Assembly: GCA_031404235.1 (NCBI GenBank)
Contig: JANNHF010000143.1
Coordinates: 24,058 to 88,057 of the forward strand
Direction: 5' to 3'
DNA: 64,000 nucleotides
DNA from: CF-39 sp031404235
Lineage (GTDB): Bacteria; Chloroflexota; Limnocylindria; P2-11E
Shown: one piece after another, positions 25,567-33,193 of the stretch
How the letters are laid out: every line of letters begins with the position of its first letter
How positions within the stretch are numbered: the stretch's first letter is position 1
Notes under the pieces: model-generated
The model's database searches: none
Told to the model about the DNA's origin: nothing
The model's input: only the letters and a program-made list of their open reading frames with translations
Program-made: the position numbers and the translations under genes

Positions 25567-25647
25567 ATGAAGATCTTGGCCTTGCTGTTCGCCGCGACGA
25601 GTGGAGCGCGCTCACTCATCGAGGTGCTCAAGCCGATCCTGGGCTAG
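25567..25647 (+). CDS. 26-residue peptide, candidate exported signalling peptide
   Basis: A strong ribosome-binding site, AGGGAGG (25556-25562), overlapping the stop of the XRE-TPR gene, precedes ATG at 25567. The product opens with MKILALLFAATSGA, a short lysine-plus-hydrophobic export signal, and ends RSLIEVLKPILG. Size, position directly after an XRE-TPR gene and the hydrophobic C-terminus match pro-peptides such as PapR. The stop overlaps the convergent folD stop by three bases, so the gene fills the whole space between the two genes. A chance reading frame is possible but made less likely by the ribosome-binding site. Confidence 0.6.
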   Translation: MKILALLFAATSGARSLIEVLKPILG

Positions 25648-26492
25648 GCGCCGGCGCTCGGCGTCTCCGCCGCGGTCAGCACATTGCGCATTAGCAGGGC
25701 GGTGGTCACCGCCCCAACGCCACCAGGCACGGGGCTGAGTGCTCCCGCGACCTTCGCGACGGAGTCGGCATCCGTGTCGCCAACGGTCCCCGCCGGCGTC
25801 ACATTGATTCCCGCGTCGATGACGGTGGCGCCGGGCGCGACCATGTCGCCGGTGAGGAACCCGGCGCGACCGACAGCGACGACGACGACCGAGGCGCGGC
25901 GCGTGAGCGCGGCGACGTCAGCTGTGCGCTGGTGCGCGATGGTCACTGTCGCGTCTTCGTTGAGGAGCAAGGCCGCGGCTGGGCGACCGACCACGGTGCT
26001 GCGGCCGACGACGACGACATAGGCGCCGGCGAGGCGGACGTGGTGGAACTTGAGGAGCTCGACGATCGCCTCCGCGGTCGAGGGTACGAACCGCGGACGG
26101 CCGTCGAAGAGCAACCCAACGTTCTGCGGGTTCAGTCCTTCGACGTCCTTGTACGGTGCGATGTGATCGACGAGATGGCCCTCGTCGAGCTTTCCGGGCA
26201 GTGGGGTGAGGAGCAGAACACCGTGGATCGCGGCGTCGCGGCTCGCTCGGTCGAGCTCAGACATGACCGCCCCCTCGGCTGCCTCGCGGGGCAGGGCGAT
26301 ATCGCGGACGGTGATACCGAGCGCGCTGCCGCTTCGCACCAGGCGCTGCAGATACGTGGTCGCTGCGGGGTCGATCCCGACCGAGACCACCGCGAGGGCG
26401 GGTTGGATGCCGCGAGCACGGAGAGCATCGGATCGTTCACGCGAGCGCGCGTTCAACCGCTCCGCGAGCGGTCGCCCGTGCAGCAGTCGCAT
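25644..26492 (-). CDS. folD: FolD-family methylene-THF dehydrogenase, probably lacking cyclohydrolase activity
   Basis: The 282-residue protein has the FolD fold and signatures: PYKDVEGLNPQNVGLL, VVGRSTVVGRPAAALLL and PVPGGVGAVTTALLMRN. The normal Y-x-x-x-K motif, whose lysine drives the cyclohydrolase step, reads TYLQRLVRS here (Lys replaced by Leu). The conserved VQLPLP reads LLTPLP (Gln replaced). The dinucleotide site is intact. It overlaps by one base the upstream fchA, which encodes a dedicated cyclohydrolase. I infer an NAD(P)-dependent methylene-THF dehydrogenase working in relay with FchA. Confidence 0.92.
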   Translation of the reverse strand: MRLLHGRPLAERLNARSRERSDALRARGIQPALAVVSVGIDPAATTYLQRLVRSGSALGITVRDIALPREAAEGAVMSELDRASRDAAIHGVLLLTPLPGKLDEGHLVDHIAPYKDVEGLNPQNVGLLFDGRPRFVPSTAEAIVELLKFHHVRLAGAYVVVVGRSTVVGRPAAALLLNEDATVTIAHQRTADVAALTRRASVVVVAVGRAGFLTGDMVAPGATVIDAGINVTPAGTVGDTDADSVAKVAGALSPVPGGVGAVTTALLMRNVLTAAETPSAGA

Positions 26493-27118
26493 CAGCGCGC
26501 GATGCGCGTCTCGACGAAATCCGTGATCCGTTTGCGCTGCGCCTCAGCGCCGTCGAGCGCGCGGTCGAGGTCCTCGGAAAGCGCCTTGACCTGAGCCGGA
26601 TCCTTCACCGACGCGAGATTGATCATCACGTTCAAGGACGCCCCGCGCAGCGCCGCCTCGGCCATGAGGGCGCCAACGCCGATATCGCTCGCTGTCGTGG
26701 GCGTCGACTTCGTGATGCCGCGCTCGCAAGCATCGAGGAGCCGGCGACTGGTCTTCGCGACCTCGAGCGGGACGCGGGATGCCGCGAGCAGTGCCGACTG
26801 GATGCGTTCGGTGCGCTCCCGCTTCTCGTCGTCGTTCGTTTTCGGCAGCTTCATGGCGTCCATGACGCCGCCATATGCCGCGCTGTCGTCGTCGACCAGA
26901 CGAAGGAAGTCCGCTCGCAGGTTGTCCATCTCCGCGACGTAGTCGGCGAACCAGCCGTCTTCAGACTTGCGGGCGGCGATCCGCGCGACCATCGCCGCGA
27001 GGGCAGCTCCAAGCGCGCCGGCGTAGGCCGCGGCGCTGCCTCCGCCAGGGACCGCAGCGTCGGAGGACAGGTCGTCGCTGAACGCGCGCAAGGTCCGGTC
27101 GACGAGCCGTTTGGTCAT
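26492..27118 (-). CDS. fchA: FchA-type methenyl-THF cyclohydrolase/cyclodeaminase family protein
   Basis: The 208-residue protein is a stand-alone FTCD-cyclodeaminase domain. It has AVPGGGSAAAYAGALGAALA, the acidic motif LVDDDSAAYGGVMDAMKLPK and ASDIGVGALMAEAALRGASL. Members either deaminate formimino-THF or act as methenyl-THF cyclohydrolase (FchA in methylotrophs and acetogens). No formiminotransferase is nearby, and the downstream folD lacks its cyclohydrolase residues, so cyclohydrolase is the better reading. It is divergent from the metF riboswitch operon. Confidence 0.88.
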   Translation of the reverse strand: MTKRLVDRTLRAFSDDLSSDAAVPGGGSAAAYAGALGAALAAMVARIAARKSEDGWFADYVAEMDNLRADFLRLVDDDSAAYGGVMDAMKLPKTNDDEKRERTERIQSALLAASRVPLEVAKTSRRLLDACERGITKSTPTTASDIGVGALMAEAALRGASLNVMINLASVKDPAQVKALSEDLDRALDGAEAQRKRITDFVETRIAR

Positions 27119-27170
27119 GGGAACGGCGAGAGTGTACGTGTTACGCTTCGACGAAAGTTCAGACGCGATC

Positions 27171-27282
27171 CTTTTTTCATCGAGAAGAGGCTGAGGGAAC
27201 GGCCCGATGACGCCTCGGCAACCGGCGGAGGCCCGCTACGGTGCCAACTCCGGCCCTGTAGAACAGGGAAAGATGAGAGAGG
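27171..27282 (+). promoter_or_regulatory. SAM-I (S-box) riboswitch aptamer
   Basis: The sequence carries the S-box core in order: GAGAAGAGGCTGAGGGA, CGGCCCGATGA, CGGCAACC, GGTGCCAACTCC and GAAAGATGAGAG. The P1 helix pairs CTTTTTTCATC (27171-27181) with GATGAGAGAGG (27272-27282), using several G-U pairs. The aptamer senses S-adenosylmethionine and lies directly upstream of an intrinsic terminator and metF with two MetE-like genes. High SAM should therefore switch off methionine synthesis. Confidence 0.97.
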
Positions 27283-27298
27283 GTCGACCCGTAAAGGG

Positions 27299-27330
27299 CG
27301 ACTTCTCTTGAATATGGAGAGGTCGTTTTT
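27299..27330 (+). terminator. riboswitch-controlled intrinsic terminator
   Basis: CGACTTCTC (27299-27307) pairs with GAGAGGTCG (27317-27325) with a single G-U, and five T residues follow (27326-27330). Part of the upstream region (GGGTCG, 27281-27286) can instead pair with CGACTT, a possible antiterminator that competes with P1 and the terminator. The 3' arm also contains GGAGAGG, the only ribosome-binding-like sequence before the metF TTG at 27334, so folding would also hide the ribosome site. Confidence 0.9.
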
Positions 27331-27333
27331 CAT

Positions 27334-28254
27334 TTGAGCAGCCTCGCAGCGCTCCTCCGGCAGGGCGAGTTCGTCGTCACCGCCGAGCTCAATCCGCCGA
27401 AGAGCGCGTCCGGTGCGGTCGTGAAGCGACGGGCCGGCGTTCTCAAGGGAAGCGTCGACGCCATAAACGTCACCGACAACAACCGCGGTGTCGCGGCGAT
27501 GGCAGCGATCCCGGCGGCGTTGTTGGTCCGCGAGGCTGGCGTGGAGCCCGTCGTCCAGATCACCGGGCGCGACCGGAACCGCATCGCGCTGCAGGCCGAC
27601 CTGCTCGGTGCAGCCGCCCTGGGCCTGGCCAACTTCCTGTTCATGAGCGGCGATGACCCGAAGCAGGGGAATCATCCCGACGCCGTGCATGTGAAGGACC
27701 TGGACGGTGTCGGTCTCATCAAGATGGCGGTCACGATGCGCGACGAGCACAAGTTCCTCTCCGGTGACGAGATCCGCCAGGCTCCCGAGTACTTCATCGG
27801 CGCCACCGCATCGCCGTTCACGAAACCGATGTCGGCCGACCTCGAAAAGACGGTGGAGAAGATCAATTCCGGCGCTGACTTCGTGCAAACGCAGCCGGTC
27901 TTCGATCTCGCGACGTTCAGCCAGTGGCTCGCCGAGCTCCGGCGCGTCGGTGGCGGGCGTGGGGCCGCGGTCATCGCCGGCGTTCTCGTCCTTCGTTCCG
28001 CCGACCAGGCCGAACGCTTCGCGCGCGTGCCGGGCATCGCGCTCGAGAAGGACGTTGTCGCTCGACTCAAAAAGGCGGCCGACGGAGAGCAGGAAGGTAT
28101 CGCCATCGCCGTCGAGATGGTGAAGTCGCTACGCGCGCTGCCCGGAGTCCACGGCGTGCATATCTACGCGATCGAATGGCCTGAGGCCGTTCCGCTCGTC
28201 GCGGAGCGCGCAGGTCTGCTGCCACGACCGAAGGTGAAGGAGTCGAACCCATGA
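27334..28254 (+). CDS. metF: 5,10-methylenetetrahydrofolate reductase
   Basis: The 306-residue flavoprotein has the MetF TIM-barrel features: an N-terminal VVTAELNPPKSAS, DAINVTDNNRGVAAMA, the GDDPKQGNHPDA loop and ADFVQTQPVFDLATF. It reduces methylene-THF to methyl-THF for methionine synthesis. The TTG start lies four bases after the terminator T-run. The gene is first in a SAM-riboswitch operon and overlaps the next gene (ATGA). Confidence 0.93.
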   Translation: MSSLAALLRQGEFVVTAELNPPKSASGAVVKRRAGVLKGSVDAINVTDNNRGVAAMAAIPAALLVREAGVEPVVQITGRDRNRIALQADLLGAAALGLANFLFMSGDDPKQGNHPDAVHVKDLDGVGLIKMAVTMRDEHKFLSGDEIRQAPEYFIGATASPFTKPMSADLEKTVEKINSGADFVQTQPVFDLATFSQWLAELRRVGGGRGAAVIAGVLVLRSADQAERFARVPGIALEKDVVARLKKAADGEQEGIAIAVEMVKSLRALPGVHGVHIYAIEWPEAVPLVAERAGLLPRPKVKESNP

Positions 28255-29213
28255 AGACCACCGTTATCGGCGCGTACCCCAAGATCTCGGACGAGCATCA
28301 GGACCTCCGCCGGGCGCTCCACCGCCACGACCGCGGCGAGCTCGACGCCGATGGACTCTCCGGCGTGCTCGATGAGAGCACGCGCTGGGCGGTCGGCGAG
28401 CTCGACTGGGCCGGCGTCGACGTGGTCAACGACGGCCAGGTCCGGTGGGACGATCTGCTCGCCCCGTTCGCGCGCTCGTGGAGCGGCTGCGACCGCGGGC
28501 CGCTCGAGCGCTTCTACGACAACAACACGTACTTCCGCCAGCCGGTCATCACCGGGCCGATCACCACTGAAGGCACGACGCTCGTGCGCGACTTCGAATT
28601 CGCTCGCGGCTTCGCTCGCGGTCAGCTGAAGGCGGCGGTCTGCGGTCCGCTCACATTCGCGACCCTGGCCGAGGACCACCATTACCGGTCGCTCGAGGAC
28701 CGCACGCTGGCGGTCGCCGACGCGATCGCAACGGAGATCCGTGCGCTTGGCGCGGCAGGCGCGACGCTCGTCGACGTCGAGGAGCCCGCGTTGGTGGCCC
28801 ACCCGGAACACTTCGCGCTCGCGCGCGCGGCCATCGAGCGCCTCGCCGCCGCCGGCGTGCCGCTGGCGCTCCAGACCTACTTCTTCCCAGCCGATCCTCT
28901 GCTCGACGCGCTCGCGGCGTTCCCGGTCGCGCAAGTCGGGATCGACCTCCGGAGCCGGGAGACGCACGTTCTCGAAAAGCTGAACACGGTCCGCCAGACG
29001 GTCGTCCTCGGCATCGTGGACGCGCGCAACACGCGGGTGGAGACCGAGAGCGAGGTCGTCGGTCTCATCGAGGCGGCGCTCAAGCGGATCCCAGCGGACT
29101 ACCTGTGGCTCGCGCCGACAACAGGACTCGAATACCTGCCCCACGATGTGGCAGTGCAGAAGCTGAAGGTACTGGTCGCGGCGGCGCGCGCGATGGGAGG
29201 GGTGAAGGCATGA
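28251..29213 (+). CDS. MetE-core-like protein without zinc ligands
   Basis: The 320-residue protein has the C-terminal barrel fold of cobalamin-independent methionine synthase: TTVIGAYPKI at the start, DVVNDGQVRWDDLLAPFARS and ITGPITTEGT. The zinc-binding HxC motif reads LQTYFF here and the NPDCGLKTR-type cysteine motif reads APTTGLEYLP, so the catalytic zinc site is missing. It overlaps metF upstream and the zinc-bearing paralogue downstream by four bases each, indicating a stoichiometric partner. It may help bind methyl-folate or serve a different methyl donor. Confidence 0.82.
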   Translation: MKTTVIGAYPKISDEHQDLRRALHRHDRGELDADGLSGVLDESTRWAVGELDWAGVDVVNDGQVRWDDLLAPFARSWSGCDRGPLERFYDNNTYFRQPVITGPITTEGTTLVRDFEFARGFARGQLKAAVCGPLTFATLAEDHHYRSLEDRTLAVADAIATEIRALGAAGATLVDVEEPALVAHPEHFALARAAIERLAAAGVPLALQTYFFPADPLLDALAAFPVAQVGIDLRSRETHVLEKLNTVRQTVVLGIVDARNTRVETESEVVGLIEAALKRIPADYLWLAPTTGLEYLPHDVAVQKLKVLVAAARAMGGVKA

Positions 29214-30199
29214 GCGATCAGGTACTGCTGACGACAACCGTCGGCTCGTTCGGCAAGCCGGATTACCTGCAGAGGGCGCGCAACGCGAGTGCGCGCGGCA
29301 AGCTAGGCGAGTCGGAGCTCAACGACCTCGAGCGTAAAGCGACGGAGGAGTGGGTCCGGAGACAGGAGCGGCTCGACCTCGACATCCTCGTCGACGGCGA
29401 GATGTACCGCGGCGACATGGTCGCGTATTTCGCGGAGCGTCTCGAAGGATTCCGCATCGGCGGCCTCGTCCGCTCGTATGGGAACCGCTACTACCACAAG
29501 CCGGTCATCGCCTCGAAGGTCGGACGCCCGAAGCCCATGACCGTCGACTGGTTCCGCTACACGCAGTCGCTCACGGATCGCCCGGTGAAGGGAATGCTCA
29601 CGGGGCCGTACACGATGCTCGACTGGTCGTACAACGAGGCCTATCGCACGCGGCGTGACGCGGCGCTCGCGCTCGCGGAAGTCGTGCGGCAGGAAGCGGA
29701 GGACCTGCAGGCCGCCGGCGCGCGCTACATCCAGATCGATGAGCCCGCGATCCACGCACGCCCCGAGGAGATCGACATCGCGATCGAGGCGATGGGCGTC
29801 GTCACCCAGAACCTCAATGCGAAGACGATCTCGCACATCTGTTACGGCGACTTCGCCGCGATCTATCCAAAGGTCCTCGACCTCCCGGTGGATCAGCTCG
29901 ACCTCGCGATGGCGAACTACGGGTACCGGTGGCTCGAGCTGTTCAACAAGCATCCGTTCACGAAAGAGCTCGCGATCGGCATCGTTGACGTGCACTCGCA
30001 CGAGACCGAGTCGGTGGCGACGGCGGCCGAGGGGATCCGCAAGGGCCTGCGACACGTGTCGAAGGAGCGCCTCTTGCCGCACCCGGACTGCGGGCTGAAG
30101 ACACGCACCGTCGAGGAGTCAGAGGAAAAGTGTCGCGTCGTCGTCGAGGCGACCAAGGTCGTCCGCAAAGAGCTCGCGCAGCAGAAGGCGCCGGCCTAG
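29210..30199 (+). CDS. MetE-type (core) methionine synthase with zinc site
   Basis: Start chosen as ATG at 29210, overlapping the previous stop (ATGA). The 329-residue protein is a single MetE C-terminal barrel: TTTVGSFGKPDYL, ILVDGEMYRGDMVAYF, TGPYTML and QIDEPAIHA. The zinc ligands His and Cys are present in SHICYGDF and Cys in HPDCGLKTRT. The glutamate ligand normally found after the HxC strand is not obvious. It lacks the N-terminal barrel of classical MetE (about 750 residues), like the short archaeal-type core enzymes, whose methyl donor is often a corrinoid protein rather than methyl-THF. Confidence 0.88.
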   Translation: MSDQVLLTTTVGSFGKPDYLQRARNASARGKLGESELNDLERKATEEWVRRQERLDLDILVDGEMYRGDMVAYFAERLEGFRIGGLVRSYGNRYYHKPVIASKVGRPKPMTVDWFRYTQSLTDRPVKGMLTGPYTMLDWSYNEAYRTRRDAALALAEVVRQEAEDLQAAGARYIQIDEPAIHARPEEIDIAIEAMGVVTQNLNAKTISHICYGDFAAIYPKVLDLPVDQLDLAMANYGYRWLELFNKHPFTKELAIGIVDVHSHETESVATAAEGIRKGLRHVSKERLLPHPDCGLKTRTVEESEEKCRVVVEATKVVRKELAQQKAPA

Positions 30200-30221
30200 T
30201 TGGCTCGCTAGAGTCTCGGGC

Positions 30222-31553
30222 GTGGCCAGCCTCGTCGAGGAGACGACCGACCTCCTCCGGCACCTCATCCGCAACGAGTGCGTGAACGATGGGACGCCGT
30301 CGTCCGGGCGCGAGGTCCGAAGCGCCGACACCCTCGCGAGCTACCTGCAAGCGCCGGGCGTCGAGATCAAGCGGTATGAGCCGCAGCCCGGTCGCGGGAG
30401 TCTCGTCCTGCGAATAGAAGGGAGCGATCCCAAGGCGCCGTCGCTCCACTTCATGGGACACACCGACGTGGTCCCTGTGACCCGCTCGGGTTGGCGACAC
30501 GATCCATTCGGCGCGGAGGTCATCGACGGCGAGGTGTGGGGTCGTGGCGCGATCGACATGCTCGACGTCACGGCCTCGATGGCCGTCGCCGTCCGTCATC
30601 TCGTCACGAGCGGGTTCCGACCGAAGGGCACCTTCATCTACTCCGCGGTCGCCGATGAGGAGGCGCTCGGCACGTACGGCGCCCAGTGGCTCACCGAGAA
30701 CGCGTGGGACGACGTGAAGAGCGACTTCCTCGTCACGGAGTTCGGCGGCGCCCGGTTCCCGATGGGCAAGGGCGCGAAGCTGCCGATCATGACGGCGGAG
30801 AAAGGCTCGCAGTGGACCCGCCTGCGCGTGAAGGGCACGCCCGGCCACGGCTCGATGCCGTTCAAGTCCGACAACGCGCTGGTCAAGGCGTCCGAGGTGA
30901 TCACCCGCGTCGCGCGGTACAAGGCGCCGCTGCACCTGCAGGAGCTGTGGCGCGCCTTCGTCGAAGGGATCGACCTCGGCACGGTCGAGCGCATGGCGCT
31001 CACGAATCCGGCGGCGTTCGACGTTGCGCTCGACCGGGCGCCCGAGGGCACCCAGCCGATGCTCTACGCCGCGACGCGGACGACCTTCTCTCCGAACATC
31101 GCCCACGCCGGCGTGAAGGTGAACGTGATCCCCGACAGTGCGGAGGTCGACATCGACATCCGCACCCTGCCCGGCGACGACGGCGAGGGGGTGAGGAAGA
31201 TGCTGCGCGACGCGATCGGCGACCTCTGGAAGGACGTCGAGGTCGTCTACGAGGGGAGCAACCCGGCGAGCTCATCGCCGATCGGCACGCCTCTATGGGA
31301 CGCGCTGACGCGAGTGACGCAGCGCCTCATACCGGACTCGGCGACGGTCCCGTTCCTCATCGTGGGCGCGACCGATGCGCGCTTCTTCCGCCGCAAGGGC
31401 GTGGTGTCATATGGCTACGGACTCATGAGCGACAGGATCCCCTTCGGGCAGTTCGCAAAGATGTTCCATGGGAACGACGAGCGCGTGGATCAGGAGACGC
31501 TCCGACTCATGAGCGAGCTCTGGGAGCAGACCGCGCGGGAGTTCGTCGCCTAG
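30222..31553 (+). CDS. M20-family metallopeptidase/deacylase
   Basis: The 443-residue protein has M20 dinuclear zinc motifs: FMGHTDVVPV, WGRGAIDMLD, VADEEALGTYG and EFGG. The dimerisation domain starts at GTPGHGSMPF and the C-terminal His motif is in GVVSYGYG with the FHGNDER loop. The family includes acetylornithine deacetylase, DapE and carboxypeptidases. The substrate is not clear, and the length fits the ArgE/DapE/CPG2 group. A TAGAGT box ends seven bases before the GTG start. Confidence 0.88.
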   Translation: MASLVEETTDLLRHLIRNECVNDGTPSSGREVRSADTLASYLQAPGVEIKRYEPQPGRGSLVLRIEGSDPKAPSLHFMGHTDVVPVTRSGWRHDPFGAEVIDGEVWGRGAIDMLDVTASMAVAVRHLVTSGFRPKGTFIYSAVADEEALGTYGAQWLTENAWDDVKSDFLVTEFGGARFPMGKGAKLPIMTAEKGSQWTRLRVKGTPGHGSMPFKSDNALVKASEVITRVARYKAPLHLQELWRAFVEGIDLGTVERMALTNPAAFDVALDRAPEGTQPMLYAATRTTFSPNIAHAGVKVNVIPDSAEVDIDIRTLPGDDGEGVRKMLRDAIGDLWKDVEVVYEGSNPASSSPIGTPLWDALTRVTQRLIPDSATVPFLIVGATDARFFRRKGVVSYGYGLMSDRIPFGQFAKMFHGNDERVDQETLRLMSELWEQTAREFVA

Positions 31554-31972
31554 CCCGCGAGCGCGCTGCGCAGCGTCTGGGCGATCTGTTCCGCCTCACC
31601 GTCGGCATACCGCCTGCGGATCCACATCCCGCGACCCGGTGAGAACAACCCGTCCCCTTTGCGCCGCGGCACGACGTGCACGTGGACGTGCGGCACGCTC
31701 TGGCTGATCCGGGTGTTCACGGCGACGAAGGAGCCGTCCGCGCCGAGCGCGTCGCCGAACGCGATCGAGAGCCGGCGCGCGAACACGAACAGCGGAGCGA
31801 CCTCGTCCTCCGGAACATCCTCGAGCGTGTCGTAGTGCCGCGCCGGCACGATCAGCGTGTGCCCCGGGGTGACCGGTGCGTGGTCGAGGAACGCGACGAC
31901 GTGCTCGTCCCGATGGACCGTGTGAAGATGATCGGCACCGTTCACGACCGCGCAGAAGACGCAGGCCGCCAC
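31550..31972 (-). CDS. HIT-family nucleotide hydrolase
   Basis: The GTG at 31972, one base after the DEAD-helicase stop, opens a 140-residue HIT protein. It has an N-terminal CVFCAVVNG with a CxxC, then HAPVTPGHTLIVPARH, and the catalytic histidine triad QSVPHVHVHVVPR. HIT enzymes cleave AMP from adenylated compounds such as ApppA or adenosine phosphoramidates. It is probably co-transcribed with the helicase. Its stop overlaps the stop of the M20 gene. Confidence 0.93.
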   Translation of the reverse strand: MAACVFCAVVNGADHLHTVHRDEHVVAFLDHAPVTPGHTLIVPARHYDTLEDVPEDEVAPLFVFARRLSIAFGDALGADGSFVAVNTRISQSVPHVHVHVVPRRKGDGLFSPGRGMWIRRRYADGEAEQIAQTLRSALAG

Positions 31973-31973
31973 G

Positions 31974-33110
31974 CTACCTGCCGTACAGCTCGAGCACCTC
32001 GCGGCGGAAGGGGACGCCAGCCTTGCTGCGCAGGCGCTCGAACTCGTCGAGGTCCCACTCGCCGACGAACGTGACCGCGACCCCGACCTCACCGGCGCGC
32101 CCGGTGCGACCGACGCGGTGCGTGAACGTCTCGGCGTCCTCTGGCAGGTCGTAGTTGATGACGTGGCTGATGTCCTCGATGTGCAGGCCGCGCGCCGCGA
32201 GGTTGGTCGCGATGAGCACCTTGATCTCGCCGCTGCGGAATTGATCAAGGGTCCGCTCGCGCTCGCGTTGCGACAGATCGCCGTGGATCGCGGCGACCTT
32301 CTGGCCGCGTCGCTTCACATCGTCAAAGAGCTTGTCGACGCCGCGCTTGGTGTGGCGGAACACGAGCACCTGATCCGTTTCCCAGCGGCGCAGGAGCTCC
32401 GCCAGCGCCTTCGGCTTGTCCTGATCGAGGACCTCGACATACACCTGCTCGATCGCCTCGAGGTTGCGCTGACCGGGGTCGATGGCGATCTGCGCTGCAT
32501 CCTTCGTGAAGCGATGCGCGAGGTCGCGGATCTCGCCGGAAAGCGTCGCCGAGAAGAGCGCGGTCTGGCGCTTCGTCGGGCAGAGGCGCAGCAGCTTGCG
32601 CACGTCGGGCGCGAAGCCCATGTCGAGGAGCCGGTCGGCCTCGTCCAAGACGACGACGCGGATCCCCTCGAGGGAGAGCGTCCCGCGGTCGATGTGATCG
32701 AGGACACGTCCGGGCGTACCGATGACGATCGGCACGCCGCGCTTGAGCGCTCGCTCCTGGGGGCCGTACGGAACACCGCCGTAGATCGCGACCTCGTGGG
32801 TGTGCCGGTACTTGCCCAGGACGCCGAAGTCGCGCGTCACCTGGACGGCGAGCTCGCGCGTCGGCACCACGACGAGTGCCTGCGGCCGCTTCTCCTCAGG
32901 GTCGATCCGCTCGATGATCGGGATGGCGAAGGCCGCGGTCTTGCCGGTGCCGGTCTGCGCCTGTGCGAACAGATCGCGCCCGGCGCGCAGGACCGGGATG
33001 GCCTCCAGCTGCACCGGCGTGGGCGCCATGAAGCCGAGCTCGTCGATCGCGCGCGATATGTCGGGGTGCATCTCAAGCGTGCCGAAGCGCCCGGTCGCGA
33101 GATCTGTCAC
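31974..33110 (-). CDS. DEAD-box RNA helicase
   Basis: The 378-residue protein contains all core motifs: Q motif (GFMAPTPVQLEAIPV), motif I AQTGTGKTAAF, Ia PTRELAVQV, II VLDEADRLLDMGF, III SATL, IV-V (VLIATNLAARGLHIEDISHV) and VI HRVGRTGRAG. It is close to the minimal two-RecA core, with almost no C-terminal extension. It probably serves in ribosome assembly, RNA decay or cold adaptation. It is followed by the HIT gene. Confidence 0.95.
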   Translation of the reverse strand: MTDLATGRFGTLEMHPDISRAIDELGFMAPTPVQLEAIPVLRAGRDLFAQAQTGTGKTAAFAIPIIERIDPEEKRPQALVVVPTRELAVQVTRDFGVLGKYRHTHEVAIYGGVPYGPQERALKRGVPIVIGTPGRVLDHIDRGTLSLEGIRVVVLDEADRLLDMGFAPDVRKLLRLCPTKRQTALFSATLSGEIRDLAHRFTKDAAQIAIDPGQRNLEAIEQVYVEVLDQDKPKALAELLRRWETDQVLVFRHTKRGVDKLFDDVKRRGQKVAAIHGDLSQRERERTLDQFRSGEIKVLIATNLAARGLHIEDISHVINYDLPEDAETFTHRVGRTGRAGEVGVAVTFVGEWDLDEFERLRSKAGVPFRREVLELYGR

Positions 33111-33193
33111 GCCTCGCGGCGTCGGTGGTGGTCGTCCAACATCGTCCTCATCCGCCTCAAGTATCGCGCGGATATCGCGGCTATGCTCGCACT

